Positions 1-11,276 of a stretch of 64,000 nucleotides of DNA are shown here, in pieces. Made by a program: the position numbers and the translations under genes. Each line of letters opens with the position of its first letter. The first letter of the stretch is position 1. The stretch is from positions 47,608-111,607 of the forward strand of contig NZ_VPFL01000009.1 of NCBI RefSeq assembly GCF_008014345.1, written 5' to 3'. The notes beneath the pieces were generated by a model. That model saw only the letters and a program-made list of their open reading frames with translations. It was not told the origin of the DNA and ran no database searches. The stretch is from Pelomicrobium methylotrophicum. GTDB taxonomy: Bacteria; Pseudomonadota; Gammaproteobacteria; Burkholderiales; UBA6910.

Positions 1-1
1 A

Positions 2-2788
2 AAAATCGTCACCCGCGGCGGCAACCCTCGCGCGAACATCCCTTTTCGCTGGGCAAACCTCTCCGCCGCCGAGCAGGCAAGCATTGGCGATGCTACAAAG
101 GGCCCCAAGATCGTCGACTTCCTTCGCGGCGATCGTAGCAACGAAAAATACCAGCAGGTTGTCGCCGGCGACGGCAGCATCGAATCCGAATGCGGCGTAA
201 AATCCCCCGGCACCGGCCTGTTTCGCGCCAGACAGAGCATTCTCGGTGACATCATCCACGGCCGGCCCGTGTTCGTGGGCGCTCCGCCTGCCGACTACCT
301 GTTCGATAACTATCCGGCATTCAAGACTGCCAACGCAGGTCGTGCGCAGCGGGTCTACGTCGGCGCGAATGACGGCATGGTACATGCCTTCGACGCCGCC
401 ACAGGCGAGGAGGTCTGGGCTTACATTCCCTCGATGCTGATCCCCAACCTCAAGCTCCTCTCGATCGATCCCTACACGCACAAGTATTTCGTGGACGGCG
501 GTCTCGCCGCCGGTGACGTCAACATCGGCACTTCGGCGAACCCGGACTGGCGTACCATGCTTGTCGGCGGCTTGGGGGCCGGAGGAAAAGGCCTGTTCGC
601 GCTCGACGTCACCGATCCAACCGCCGCCGATGAGAACGCGGCCGCGAGGAAGATCCGGTGGGAAATCACACCCGCGACGAGCGGATTCGCCGACCTCGGA
701 TACACCTACGGAGATCCGGTGATCGCGCGGATGAACACCGGCCAGTGGGCGGTGATCGTGGGCAACGGTTATCTCAACACCAACACCGGCCACGCCGTTC
801 TGTACATCATCGACATCGCCACCGGCGCGCTGATCAAGGCGCTGGACACTGGATCCGGAACCCCCTCGAGCCCGAATGGGCTCTCGTCACCGACGGCGGT
901 GGACATCAATTTCGACGGCAAGGTCGATCGCATTTACGCCGGCGACATCGACGGCAACCTCTGGAAATTCGACGTCAGCGCAACCACTGCAGCGTCCTGG
1001 ACTGCCCCCACGCGCCCCCTGTACGCCACAGGCAAGGCCATCATCGGCGCACCGGACGTGGTCGCGCATCCACTCGGCGGTTTTCTCGTCTATTTCGCCA
1101 CCGGTCGTCTCTTGACCGCCGCCGACGCGGCCGACTCGACGGTCCAGAACTACGCCTATGCCATCTGGGACGGCGCTCCGAGCGCCAACACCGCGCTGCT
1201 CGAGCAGACTCTCACTGAGAAAACTTACGGCGCCCAGCGGGTGCGCGTATCGAGCGGACTGCCGATCAACTGGAACGACACGAGCGACCCGTCCAAGCCG
1301 CTGCACTTCGGCTGGCGCACGGCGCTGCCGCCAGGCGAGCGCGTCCTCGGGACCGGATTCGTGCGCGACGCAAGATATCATTTCACGAGTGTCAATCCCG
1401 CGGTTATCCAGCGCTCGCTGCCGAATGGCGAAAATTGGCTTATCGAGCTCGACTTCGAGACCGGCGGGGCCAAAAACAAGCCGATCTTCGACCTGAACAC
1501 CGACGGCCTGCTGAACGACGCCGACCGCGTCTCAGACGCGAGTGGCATCCCGATTCCTGGTCCGACGGGCATTCCAGTGGCGGTTTACATGGGCCCCGGC
1601 CTGCTTTCGCAGCCGGTGCTCGCGATCTTGAGCCCGCAGCTCTCGACCACCCTCTTCAACCAGAACCCCTACACGAGCCCAGGCGACCAGCCGTCCTCGC
1701 TGCCTGCGCCCAGCGCCGATCCGGGCGTGTCAGGCGGTCACTTCGACCTGGACATCTATTACAGTTCGACCAACAAGCACACCCACGAGTACGACGACAA
1801 GTTCGATGTCACCGGAGTGAACTTTCTCAATGCGAGCGACCCGGCGTTCAACATTTCGAACGCGATCACGAGCACTTCGACCAGGTTCAAAATCCTGATT
1901 TCGAACCAGCGCTTGTCGCCAGCCGTCAATTTCAGCTTCGGCGGCAATCCGTATGCCCGGGTCACTACGCTCCAAACCAGCGCCGGGTTGACCATGGCAA
2001 ACCTGCCAACCTTTACCCGAAGCGACGTCAAGACGTTGAAATTCAACATGCCGAAGGATGCGTTCGAAGCAAAGGACTGGTCTGGCACCGGTGACGTGCG
2101 CGCGGGCTTGCATCCGACCCAAACCGGCTGCGTGCGCAATCGCTGGCCGACCTCGAATGGCACTCCCGGACCGAATGGCGAATACCGTAACGGCGCGCTG
2201 GTGTTCCAGTTGGTCAAGGACACGACGCCGGACTCGGCGGTGCAGGAAGCCATGCCGGGCGATCCGCGCTACGGCTACCGCCTCAAGGACGACGCGACGA
2301 GCCAGAGCTACCGGCTCGTCGAGTGGTCGGTCTTCTGGCACCATCCGAACGGCAAGTGCATGGCCGACGCTGGCTGGACGCAGACACCACCGCTCGACAC
2401 CGAGCCCTCTCACGCAAAGAGGAGCACGCCAGCCGCCGGCTCCGAAGATCCGCCGCGCGACGAATGGGGGGCGCTCGTCAGCACGACCAGCAGCACCGAG
2501 CCTGACCCCGGTTGCTCAGGCTGCACAATCCGGACGACGGTCGCCTACTATTCGTCGGGCGCTCAGTTGATCACCAAGGAATACCTTGATGCCAAGGGCA
2601 AGGTGACGAAAACCACGACGCAATATGTGCCCCCGGGCGGCTCCAGCGGCAGGCCAAGCAGCGGGCCTGGCACCGGCGGCGGTGTGCGCCAGTCGGCAAG
2701 CTCGCCGAATACGGTGACCGGCTACCAGCAGACGCGCAACACGGGCAAGCTCGGGCGCGTCACCTGGCATGAGCTGTTCAGGCAGTAA
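2..2788 (+). CDS. pilY1: PilY1-like type IV pilus tip adhesin, 5' end outside window
   Basis: The reading frame is open from base 2 to the TAA at 2786–2788 (928 codons seen), so the true start lies upstream and the ATG at 269 is internal. The visible part is the C-terminal beta-propeller region typical of PilY1/PilC, the large secreted protein that caps or primes type IV pili and acts in adhesion and twitching. Family landmarks are VDFLRGDRS at about residue 38, GDIIHGRPVFVG at about 82 and GANDGMVHAFDA at about 122. A probable calcium loop, DINFDGKVDRIYAGD, starts at about residue 301. A second Asp-rich stretch (DLNTDGLLNDADR) lies near residue 498. The pilin gene follows after 31 bases on the same strand, the usual end of a fimT-pilVWXY1E operon. 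Confidence 0.92.
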   Translation, partial: KIVTRGGNPRANIPFRWANLSAAEQASIGDATKGPKIVDFLRGDRSNEKYQQVVAGDGSIESECGVKSPGTGLFRARQSILGDIIHGRPVFVGAPPADYLFDNYPAFKTANAGRAQRVYVGANDGMVHAFDAATGEEVWAYIPSMLIPNLKLLSIDPYTHKYFVDGGLAAGDVNIGTSANPDWRTMLVGGLGAGGKGLFALDVTDPTAADENAAARKIRWEITPATSGFADLGYTYGDPVIARMNTGQWAVIVGNGYLNTNTGHAVLYIIDIATGALIKALDTGSGTPSSPNGLSSPTAVDINFDGKVDRIYAGDIDGNLWKFDVSATTAASWTAPTRPLYATGKAIIGAPDVVAHPLGGFLVYFATGRLLTAADAADSTVQNYAYAIWDGAPSANTALLEQTLTEKTYGAQRVRVSSGLPINWNDTSDPSKPLHFGWRTALPPGERVLGTGFVRDARYHFTSVNPAVIQRSLPNGENWLIELDFETGGAKNKPIFDLNTDGLLNDADRVSDASGIPIPGPTGIPVAVYMGPGLLSQPVLAILSPQLSTTLFNQNPYTSPGDQPSSLPAPSADPGVSGGHFDLDIYYSSTNKHTHEYDDKFDVTGVNFLNASDPAFNISNAITSTSTRFKILISNQRLSPAVNFSFGGNPYARVTTLQTSAGLTMANLPTFTRSDVKTLKFNMPKDAFEAKDWSGTGDVRAGLHPTQTGCVRNRWPTSNGTPGPNGEYRNGALVFQLVKDTTPDSAVQEAMPGDPRYGYRLKDDATSQSYRLVEWSVFWHHPNGKCMADAGWTQTPPLDTEPSHAKRSTPAAGSEDPPRDEWGALVSTTSSTEPDPGCSGCTIRTTVAYYSSGAQLITKEYLDAKGKVTKTTTQYVPPGGSSGRPSSGPGTGGGVRQSASSPNTVTGYQQTRNTGKLGRVTWHELFRQ

Positions 2789-2819
2789 TGCGATTCAACG
2801 AGACTGTAAGGACGACGAG

Positions 2820-3242
2820 ATGGCGGCAAAGCACGAACGAGGCTTCACGCTGATCGAGGCGATGATCGTGGTGGTGGTGCTCGGGATCCTCGCGGTGATC
2901 GCCTATCCCGCTTACACCAACTACATCATCCGCGCCAGCCGCGAGGCAGCAAAGGGCGAGCTGCTGGAACTCGCCAGTCTCCAGGAGAAGATCTACCTGA
3001 ACTCTGGTTCCTACGCAACGAGCATCACCGCTGCCTACAACGGCCGTAGCGACGGCGGGCTGGGCAAGACGAGCGGCAGGACCAACGACGGCAAGTACAC
3101 ACTGACAATCACGCCGACGGCGGGACCGACGCAGACTTACACCATTACGGCAACCCCGGTCGCTGGCACGAGCCAGGCGGGCGACGGGGTTATCACCATC
3201 TCCTCGGATGGCTCCCGGACGTGGGGAAGCACGACCTGGTAG
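2820..3242 (+). CDS. pilE: Type IV minor pilin, PilE-like
   Basis: This is a 140-residue prepilin. It begins MAAKHERG|FTLIEAMIVVVVLG: a short basic leader, a Gly at the prepilin-peptidase cleavage point, Phe as first mature residue, Glu at mature position 5 and a hydrophobic N-terminal helix. The start at 2820 is chosen because a TAAGGA-type ribosome site (2807–2812) sits 7 bases upstream and the leader then has normal length; the frame is also open further upstream. The C-terminal half is Thr/Gly-rich, as in PilE/ComE-like minor pilins encoded after pilY1. It would be inserted in the inner membrane and assembled into the pilus. No terminator is evident downstream. Confidence 0.9.
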   Translation: MAAKHERGFTLIEAMIVVVVLGILAVIAYPAYTNYIIRASREAAKGELLELASLQEKIYLNSGSYATSITAAYNGRSDGGLGKTSGRTNDGKYTLTITPTAGPTQTYTITATPVAGTSQAGDGVITISSDGSRTWGSTTW

Positions 3243-3452
3243 CAGGGCGTGACACGCGCCAACGGAGGGTCGCGAGCGCTTCCACTTCGTCCATGGGCCC
3301 TGGAATCGGATCCCCCGCTGCCGGCAAGGACTGAAGGCCGGATCGAGCCGGTCCTGCAGGCAGGTTGTCAGCCCCAGCGGCCGTGTGTTAAAAGAAGTCG
3401 GCCCCGCCATGGTTTGGGCCCGCCCGCCCGAAAACAAGATCCGGAGGAACCG

Positions 3453-4403
3453 ATGAAATCCCTGCGCACCGTCCTGTTCGCCCTCTCCACCCTGCTGTTC
3501 AGCCTCCCGCCCGCCGCCGCCCAACAGTTCATCAACGTCCTGACCGGCGGCACCGCCGGCATCTACTATCCTCTGGGCGTCGCCCTGTCGCAGATCTATA
3601 CCAAGGCGATTCCCGAAGCAAAGTCCACGGTTCAGTCCACGAAGGCTTCCGTGGAAAACTTAAACCTGCTGCAAGCCGGCCGCGGCGAGATCGCCTTCAC
3701 TCTTGGCGACGCGCTGTCGGATGCCTGGAAAGGCAACGAGGAGGCGGGTTTCAAAACACCCCTCAAGAAGCTGCGAGGCGTAGCCGCCATTTATAACAAT
3801 TACGTGCAAATCGTGGCGAGCGCTGACTCGGGCATCCAGACCCTGGCCGACCTCAAGGGCAAGCGCGTCTCGGTGGGCGCGCCCAAGTCGGGGACTGAGT
3901 TGAATGCCCGTGCCATCTTCAAGGCTGCAGGCCTCTCGTACAAGGACCTGGGCAAGGTGGAGTACCTGCCGTTCGGGGAATCGGTGGAGCTGATCAAGAA
4001 CCGGCAGCTTGATGCGACGCTCCAGTCCGCTGGGCTCGGCGTCGCTTCCATCCGGGATCTCGCCACGGCGGTGAAAATCGTGGTGGTGCCCATTGCGGCC
4101 GAGGTGGTGGCCAAAGTAGGCGATCCGGCGTACCAGGCGGCTGTCATTCCCGCCGGCACCTACGAGGGTCAGACCCAGGACGTGCCTACCGCCGCCATCT
4201 CCAACTACCTGGTGACCCACGAGGGCGTGCCGGCAGACTTGGTCTATAAGATGACCAAGGCGATGTTCGAGAACTTGGATCAGATGGTGGCTGCCCACGC
4301 GGCTGCCAAGGGCATCAAGTTGGAAAACGCCTTGAAGGGCATGCCCGTGCCCCTGCATCCAGGCGCTGAGCGCTTCTACAAGGAAAAAGGACTGATTAAG
4401 TAG
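3453..4403 (+). CDS. TAXI-family TRAP transporter periplasmic solute-binding protein
   Basis: This 316-residue protein has a Sec signal peptide (basic start MKSLR, hydrophobic core, cleavage near PPAAAQQ) followed by a TAXI-type receptor fold. Markers are INVLTGGTAGIYYPLG at the mature N-terminus, LKGKRVSVGAPKSGTELNAR in the middle and a terminal LHPGAERFYKEKG. The start at 3453 is set by GGAGGA 5 bases upstream; an open frame upstream to 3249 has no signal character. The receptor captures the substrate for the fused TRAP permease encoded next (4487). TAXI receptors are known for dicarboxylate- or aromatic-type acids, but nothing here identifies the ligand. The next-but-one gene encodes glutaryl-CoA dehydrogenase. 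Confidence 0.93.
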   Translation: MKSLRTVLFALSTLLFSLPPAAAQQFINVLTGGTAGIYYPLGVALSQIYTKAIPEAKSTVQSTKASVENLNLLQAGRGEIAFTLGDALSDAWKGNEEAGFKTPLKKLRGVAAIYNNYVQIVASADSGIQTLADLKGKRVSVGAPKSGTELNARAIFKAAGLSYKDLGKVEYLPFGESVELIKNRQLDATLQSAGLGVASIRDLATAVKIVVVPIAAEVVAKVGDPAYQAAVIPAGTYEGQTQDVPTAAISNYLVTHEGVPADLVYKMTKAMFENLDQMVAAHAAAKGIKLENALKGMPVPLHPGAERFYKEKGLIK

Positions 4404-4415
4404 CCGGCTCGCACC

Positions 4416-4446
4416 GGCGGGACGCTTGAAGCGTCCCGCCGTTTTT
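4416..4446 (+). terminator. Rho-independent terminator after TAXI receptor gene
   Basis: A perfect 10-bp stem, GGCGGGACGC (4416–4425) with GCGTCCCGCC (4431–4440), closes a TTGAA loop. It is followed by a T tract at 4442–4446. It lies 12 bases after the receptor stop codon and 40 bases before the permease start. It probably gives the abundant receptor a separate or larger share of transcript, with partial read-through to the permease. Confidence 0.85.
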
Positions 4447-4486
4447 GAGCATCCTGTTCCGACCACCACGCCGCCGGGGATCGGTC

Positions 4487-6547
4487 ATGTCCTCCCCTGC
4501 CTCCCTCACCGCCGGCAGCGACCCGTTCCTTTCCCCGCAGCCCCCGTCTCCACGCGCCATGAAGGCGATCTTCGCCATCGGCATCGCCTTCTCCGCCTAC
4601 CAAATCATCACCGCCGCTTACGCCCCGCTGTCGAGTCTGGTGATGCGCTCGTTGCACGTGGGCTTTCTGATACTGCTGGCGTTCGCTCTGTTCCCAACCT
4701 TCAAACGGGGTGGAAACCGCCATGCCTGGATCGGCTGGGCGCTGGGCATTGCCGGCTTTGTCCTCGGCTTTTACCAGTGGGTGTTCGAGGAAGCATTGAT
4801 CCAGCGCTCCGGCGACCTCACCCGCGAAGACATGATCGTGGGCGTGGCGGTGCTCGCGCTCGTGTTCGAGGCAGCGCGCCGCGTCATGGGGCCTGCGCTG
4901 CCCTTGATCTGCGCGGCGTTTCTGGTCTACGCGCTTTTCGGCCACCACCTGCCCGGCGTCCTCGCCCACCGCGGCTACGGCTTCGATCAGGTGATCAACC
5001 AGCTCTCCTTCGGCACCGAGGGCATCTACGGCATCCCCACCTACGTCTCCTCCACCTACATCTATCTCTTTATCCTGTTCGGCACTTTCCTCGAGCAGGC
5101 GGGGATGATCAAGCTGTTCACCGATTTCTCCATGGGCACGGTGGGTCACACCCGCGGCGGGCCTGCCAAGGTGGCGGTGGTGGCCTCGGGGCTTATGGGC
5201 ACGGTGAACGGCTCGGGCGTAGCCAACGTGGTCACCACCGGCCAGTTCACCATCCCGCTCATGAAACGCTTCGGCTACCGTCCCGAGTTCGCCGGCGGAG
5301 TGGAGGCCACCGCCAGCATGGGGGGCCAGATCATGCCGCCCGTCATGGGGGCGGTCGCCTTCATCATGGCCGAAACCATCGGCGTGCCCTACGTCGAGAT
5401 CGTCAAGGCCGCCATCATCCCGGCCATTCTCTATTTCGCCACCGCCTTCTGGATGGTGCACCTGGAGGCGGGGCGGCTGGGGCTTCACGGGCTTCCCAAG
5501 GAGGAGTGCCCCGACGCCTGGGCCGCGGTGCGCGGCGGCTGGTACCTGATTCTCCCGCTTGCGGTCTTGGTCTATCTCCTCTTTTCCGGCTACACGCCGC
5601 TCTTCTCCGGCACCGTGGGTCTTGCGCTCACTGTGATCCTCATCTTCGGCGCCGCCTGCGCGGCGCGGATCGGCCCCTTCGGCCTGCGCGTGATCTTCTG
5701 GATCGCCTTGGGCATGCTGTCCTCGGCCTTCTTCAAGTACGGCATCAGCGCCGTGTTCGCCGTGATCGGGCTGCTCGTGGCGATCAACCTTTTTGCCCGC
5801 AGCGGACGCGAGGCGCTCAAGCTCGCCGTCAACGGGCTGGCGGAGGGCGCCAAACACGCCCTTTCCGTCGGCGTCGCGTGCGCGCTGGTGGGCGTCATCA
5901 TCGGGGTGCTGACCTTAACGGGTGCCGCCACCACCTTCGCCGGCTACATCATCCGCCTGGGCGAGCATAACCTTTTTCTGTCCCTGGTGCTCACCATGCT
6001 CACTTGCCTCGTACTGGGGATGGGCATTCCCACCATTCCGAATTACATCATCACCAGCTCGATCGCCGCCCCGGCGCTGCTGGAGCTCGGCGTGCCCCTC
6101 ATCGTCTCGCACATGTTCGTGTTCTATTTCGGCATCATGGCGGACCTGACACCGCCCGTGGCGCTGGCCGCGTATGCCGCGGCGCCCATTGCGCGGGCGT
6201 CCGGGCTCAAGATCGGGGTCCAGGCGATGCGCGTGGCCGTCGCTGGCTTCGTGGTCCCGTTCATGGCGGTGTACGCGCCGGCGCTCATGTTGCAGGCCGG
6301 CGACGTGGTGGACGTGGCCTATCTCGTTATCAAGGCGCTGCTGTCCATCGGCCTGTGGGGCGCGGCCAGCATCGGCTACCTGTGGACGCCCCTCACTTGG
6401 CCCGAGCGGCTGCTGGCGGCAGCCGGGGCATTCTTCTTGGTGGTGGCGCTTCCCATCACCGACGAGATCGGCTTCGGACTGTGCGCCCTCACGCTGCTGC
6501 TGCACGGCTGGCGCTCGCGCAAGGCCCGACCCCCTCGTGCGGCGTGA
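4487..6547 (+). CDS. TRAP transporter permease, fused small and large membrane subunits
   Basis: This protein of about 686 residues is almost wholly hydrophobic. It matches the fused DctQM-type permeases that work with TAXI receptors: an N-terminal group of about four helices (residues ~25–190) and then the DctM-like core. Typical core stretches are [30 protein letters not shown] and [14 protein letters not shown] in the middle, and [11 protein letters not shown] and [16 protein letters not shown] near the C-terminus. It would use the Na+ or H+ gradient to import substrate delivered by the preceding receptor. The ATG at 4487 is preferred; an in-frame TTG at 4445 falls inside the terminator. 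It is transcribed with the receptor across an attenuating terminator. Confidence 0.92.
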   Translation: MSSPASLTAGSDPFLSPQPPSPRAMKAIFAIGIAFSAYQIITAAYAPLSSLVMRSLHVGFLILLAFALFPTFKRGGNRHAWIGWALGIAGFVLGFYQWVFEEALIQRSGDLTREDMIVGVAVLALVFEAARRVMGPALPLICAAFLVYALFGHHLPGVLAHRGYGFDQVINQLSFGTEGIYGIPTYVSSTYIYLFILFGTFLEQAGMIKLFTDFSMGTVGHTRGGPAKVAVVASGLMGTVNGSGVANVVTTGQFTIPLMKRFGYRPEFAGGVEATASMGGQIMPPVMGAVAFIMAETIGVPYVEIVKAAIIPAILYFATAFWMVHLEAGRLGLHGLPKEECPDAWAAVRGGWYLILPLAVLVYLLFSGYTPLFSGTVGLALTVILIFGAACAARIGPFGLRVIFWIALGMLSSAFFKYGISAVFAVIGLLVAINLFARSGREALKLAVNGLAEGAKHALSVGVACALVGVIIGVLTLTGAATTFAGYIIRLGEHNLFLSLVLTMLTCLVLGMGIPTIPNYIITSSIAAPALLELGVPLIVSHMFVFYFGIMADLTPPVALAAYAAAPIARASGLKIGVQAMRVAVAGFVVPFMAVYAPALMLQAGDVVDVAYLVIKALLSIGLWGAASIGYLWTPLTWPERLLAAAGAFFLVVALPITDEIGFGLCALTLLLHGWRSRKARPPRAA

Positions 6548-6645
6548 CACGAGGCGCCCTTCCACCAGGGGTCGGGTGTAAAATGGGTCAGCGGGTCCTC
6601 GCGGATATCCGCCTTTTCTCCTCCCCTTTGGCCATCGGAGCCCCC

Positions 6646-7839
<1,194 letters not shown>

Positions 7840-8155
7840 GTCCTTCGCTTCCTGCCGGTCGGCCCATTCAGCGAGGCGGGCAGCGCGTCGGAACATGAGC
7901 GGAAAGGACCCTGCTCGGCGGAAAACGCCGTCGCAAAGCGCGGCCAGTTGAGCCTCTTGCGACTCTTACCTCGACCCCAGCTTTACGGGAGGGGCCGTGT
8001 TGACCCCGTTGCGGCCAAGGCCAGCCCCAAGCGAACGGGGCTGCCACCGCCAGGCTCCGACTGACCGATGCAAGGCGCCCTCGCCCTCCTCCTTCAGGCA
8101 CCCGAAGCGCACGCAAGTGTATGATTCAGGCTACAAGTGTTGGCCTGACACGATC
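7840..8155 (+). other. Intergenic region, no gene seen
   Basis: These 316 bases separate gcdH from the GGDEF/EAL gene. The downstream frame stays open back to 7997, but the translation there has no membrane or domain character, so I take it as untranslated. I see no clear terminator or sigma-70 promoter with both elements. Confidence 0.5.
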
Positions 8156-11134
8156 ATGAGGTCTTTTTCCGCCGTCCGCGACGCGCTGCTCAACCTCGGG
8201 GTAGCCCTCGCCTACTTCGGTTTGGCGTGGCTCGGCATGGCGCTGCTGGACCCCCCCGTGCCGGCTTCCACCGTTTGGCCCGCTGCCGGGCTAGCCCTGG
8301 CGGCGGTGGCCCATTTCGGCGGAAAGCTTTTGCCAGGCGTATTCGCCGGAGCGTTCGCGGCGTCGCTCAGCGCCGGCACCTCCCTTGGCACCGCCATGGC
8401 TTTCGCCACGGGCGCCACGCTCGCCTCGAGCGTGGGCGGAGGCCTTCTCAAGCGCTACTGCCCAGTGAGGGACGGATTCAAGCGGCTGGAGAGCGTGTTC
8501 GCGTTGCTCGGCATCGCGGTCGCGGCTGCCGCCGTTCCCGCCACCGCCGGCACCCTGGCGGCGGCGGTCTTCGACGCCGAGCGTATCGCCCACATCTTTC
8601 CCCTGTGGGCGATCTGGTGGATGGGCGAAGCGGTCGGCATCCTCGGCATCACTCCCTTGCTCATCACGTGGCCCAGGTTGCCGCCGCCGCGGGTAACGCC
8701 CCGCGATACCCTGGAAGCCACAGCCCTCCTCGCCGGGATGGTGACCGTCACGGTGGTGGCCTTCGATTGGCCCGTCGCCGACGCGGGGGCGCGCATCGCT
8801 CTGGCGTCCCTCGTATTCCCGCTCATGGCCTGGTCGGCGCTGCGGCTGTCGCCCCTGTTCGTGCACCTGGGCGCAGTGGCCGCCGCGGCCGCCGCCGTCT
8901 GGGGCACGTCCCGGGGGGTAGGACCCTTCGCCGCCCAACCGATATGGGTAGGGCTTGCCTACCTCAACGTGCCCATCGCCGCGCTGCTGCTCATGGCACA
9001 AATGCTGGCGGCCACCAACACCCAGCGACGGGAATCGCTGGAAGCGCTGGCCCGCTCTGAGGAAAAGTTCCGCGCCCTGGTGCAGAACTCGAAGGACATC
9101 ATCACCATCCACGATCCCGACGGCAACACCCTCTACGAATCGCCCTCAGCAGCGCGCATCCTGGGCTACGGCCCCGGCGGGCTCATCGGCAAGAACCCCT
9201 TCACCATCGTCCATCCCAAGGAGGTGGCGGCGGCCCGGGAGGCCTTCCGCCGACTGGTGGAGAGCCACGACGCGGAATTTTCCCTGGAGCTGCGTTACCG
9301 CAAGGCAGACGGCACCTGGATCTACCTGGAGACCGTGGGAGTGAACCGCCTGCACTACCCCGGCATCAACGGCATCGTCCTCACCTCGCGGGACATCACC
9401 GAGCGCAAGCGGGCAGAGCGGGCCCTCAAGGCGAGCGAGCAGCGCTACATGCTGGCGATGGAGGGCGCAAGCGACGGCATGTGGGAAATCGATACCGTCA
9501 CTAAGGCGCTGTACGTATCGCCGCGGCTGCTTTCCATGCTCGGCTACCAGGAGGCGCAGCTCGCCAATGTGGCGGCGTGGGAAGCGTTGATCCATCCCGA
9601 GGACGCCGAGATCTACCATCGCGCCCTGCGAGCGCACCTCCAGGGCGACACCCCCCACCTGGAATGCGAATTCCGGCTGCGGGCGGCAGACGGCGAGTAC
9701 CGCTGGGTCTTCTGCCGCGGCAAGGCGGCCCGGGACAAGTACGGCAAGCCCCTCAGGATGGCAGGCTCGGTCGTCGACGTGACCGAGCGCAAGCGGGCGG
9801 AAGCGCGCATCGAGCACCTGGCGACCCGCGATCCGCTCACAGGGCTGCCCAACCGGGTGCTGCTCAACGACCGCCTGCAGCAATACATCATCGGAAGCCA
9901 ACGCAGCGGCGCCTGTATTGCCGTGCTGTTCATCGACCTCGACCGCTTCAAGACCATCAACGATTCCCTCGGCCACCACGTGGGCGACGAGCTGCTCAAA
10001 CAGGTGGCGCTGCGGCTGGAGAAATGCGTGCGCCGCGATGACACCCTGGCGCGGCTTGGGGGGGACGAGTTCGTCGTGGCGCTGCAGGGTATCCGCGAGG
10101 AAACCGACGCCGCCCAGGTGGCGCAAAAGATGCTCTCCAGCCTCGCCGAGCCCTACCTCATCCAAGGCAGGAGCCTCACCAGCACCGCCTCCATCGGTAT
10201 CGCCATCTATCCCTTCGATGGCCAGGACATCACTACGCTCATGAAGAACGCCGACACGGCCATGTACCACGCCAAGGAGCGGGGCCGCAACACTTACCAG
10301 TTCTTCTCCAGCGACATGACCGCCAAGGCATTGCAGCGTCTGACCATGGAAAACGACCTGCGGCAGGCTCTCCACCGCGGCGAGTTCACCCTCTATTTCC
10401 AGCCCCAGGTCAATGTCATGACCGGCGAGGTGGAAGGAGCCGAAGCCCTGCTCCGGTGGGAGCACCCCGAAAAGGGGATGGTGTTGCCCGCCCGGTTCAT
10501 CCAGATCGCCGAGGAGACTGGCCTCATCATCCCCATCGGCGAGTGGGTGCTCGCGCAGGCCTGCGCCCAGTGCAAGGCTTGGCAGGAGGCGGGCTATCGG
10601 CGCCTCAGAGTATCGGTGAACCTGTCCGCCACCCAGTTTCTGCGGCACGTGGAGCTGATCCGCACGGTGACCCGAACCCTTCACGAGGTTCGGCTCGACC
10701 CGGACCAGCTGGAGTTAGAGATCACCGAGAGCCTGTTGATCCAGAACACCGAAGAGCACGTCGCCACGTTGCAGAAGCTGGGCAAGCTCGGTACTCCGAT
10801 CTCGGTGGACGATTTCGGCACCGGCTACTCGAGCCTGTCGTACCTGAAGCGACTGCCCATCGACGTCCTCAAGATCGACCGCTCCTTCGTGCGGGACCTG
10901 GAGGCAGACCCGGACGACGCCGCCATCGTGCGGGCCATCATCGCGCTGGCCCACAGCCTGAAGCTGCGCGTAGTGGCAGAAGGCGTGGAGACCCGAGGCC
11001 AGTTGGAGGTGCTGCGGCACCTGGAATGCGACCAGTACCAGGGATACCTCTTCAGCAGGCCACTGCCGGCGGCCGAGTTCGAAGCGCGCTTCTTGCGGCC
11101 GATTTCGCTGCCCTTCAGTGCAGACCCGGGTTAA
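8156..11134 (+). CDS. MASE1–PAS–PAS–GGDEF–EAL c-di-GMP signalling protein
   Basis: This is a 992-residue membrane sensor. Residues ~1–290 form a MASE1-type set of about eight hydrophobic helices (LAYFGLAWLGMALL, STVWPAAGLALAAVAHFGG). Two PAS domains with PAC ends follow (RALVQNSKDIITIHDPDGN from ~302; YMLAMEGASDGMWEID from ~430; each closing in DITERKRAE or DVTERKRAE). A GGDEF cyclase domain comes next, with intact RLGGDEF at ~634, and then an EAL phosphodiesterase domain with intact EALLRWEHP at ~761 and DDFGTGYSSL. Both catalytic signatures look competent, so it could make or degrade c-di-GMP. The start at 8156 places the first helix close to the N-terminus. It stands alone; nearby pilus genes are a plausible but unproven target. 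Confidence 0.93.
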   Translation: MRSFSAVRDALLNLGVALAYFGLAWLGMALLDPPVPASTVWPAAGLALAAVAHFGGKLLPGVFAGAFAASLSAGTSLGTAMAFATGATLASSVGGGLLKRYCPVRDGFKRLESVFALLGIAVAAAAVPATAGTLAAAVFDAERIAHIFPLWAIWWMGEAVGILGITPLLITWPRLPPPRVTPRDTLEATALLAGMVTVTVVAFDWPVADAGARIALASLVFPLMAWSALRLSPLFVHLGAVAAAAAAVWGTSRGVGPFAAQPIWVGLAYLNVPIAALLLMAQMLAATNTQRRESLEALARSEEKFRALVQNSKDIITIHDPDGNTLYESPSAARILGYGPGGLIGKNPFTIVHPKEVAAAREAFRRLVESHDAEFSLELRYRKADGTWIYLETVGVNRLHYPGINGIVLTSRDITERKRAERALKASEQRYMLAMEGASDGMWEIDTVTKALYVSPRLLSMLGYQEAQLANVAAWEALIHPEDAEIYHRALRAHLQGDTPHLECEFRLRAADGEYRWVFCRGKAARDKYGKPLRMAGSVVDVTERKRAEARIEHLATRDPLTGLPNRVLLNDRLQQYIIGSQRSGACIAVLFIDLDRFKTINDSLGHHVGDELLKQVALRLEKCVRRDDTLARLGGDEFVVALQGIREETDAAQVAQKMLSSLAEPYLIQGRSLTSTASIGIAIYPFDGQDITTLMKNADTAMYHAKERGRNTYQFFSSDMTAKALQRLTMENDLRQALHRGEFTLYFQPQVNVMTGEVEGAEALLRWEHPEKGMVLPARFIQIAEETGLIIPIGEWVLAQACAQCKAWQEAGYRRLRVSVNLSATQFLRHVELIRTVTRTLHEVRLDPDQLELEITESLLIQNTEEHVATLQKLGKLGTPISVDDFGTGYSSLSYLKRLPIDVLKIDRSFVRDLEADPDDAAIVRAIIALAHSLKLRVVAEGVETRGQLEVLRHLECDQYQGYLFSRPLPAAEFEARFLRPISLPFSADPG

Positions 11135-11276
11135 GGGGGGAGCCGCCCGGGAAAAAGCCCCGCCGAGCCGGTCCTCATGGGCGAGCAAGGGGATTCAATC
11201 GCCTCGTACCGCCTTCACGCCTCCGGCGCAGCCTCTGGGAACGGACGAACCCGCGGACGAAAGCGAGCAGCCCGCC

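Noticed and set aside
4376..5857. A 493-codon minus-strand frame opposite the TRAP permease
   Set aside because: It is hydrophilic, His/Asp/Gly-rich and low in complexity, and it covers both a terminator and a well-supported membrane protein gene.
9146..10684. A 512-codon minus-strand frame opposite the GGDEF/EAL gene
   Set aside because: Same reason: it mirrors the PAS, GGDEF and EAL coding region and has no recognisable domain.
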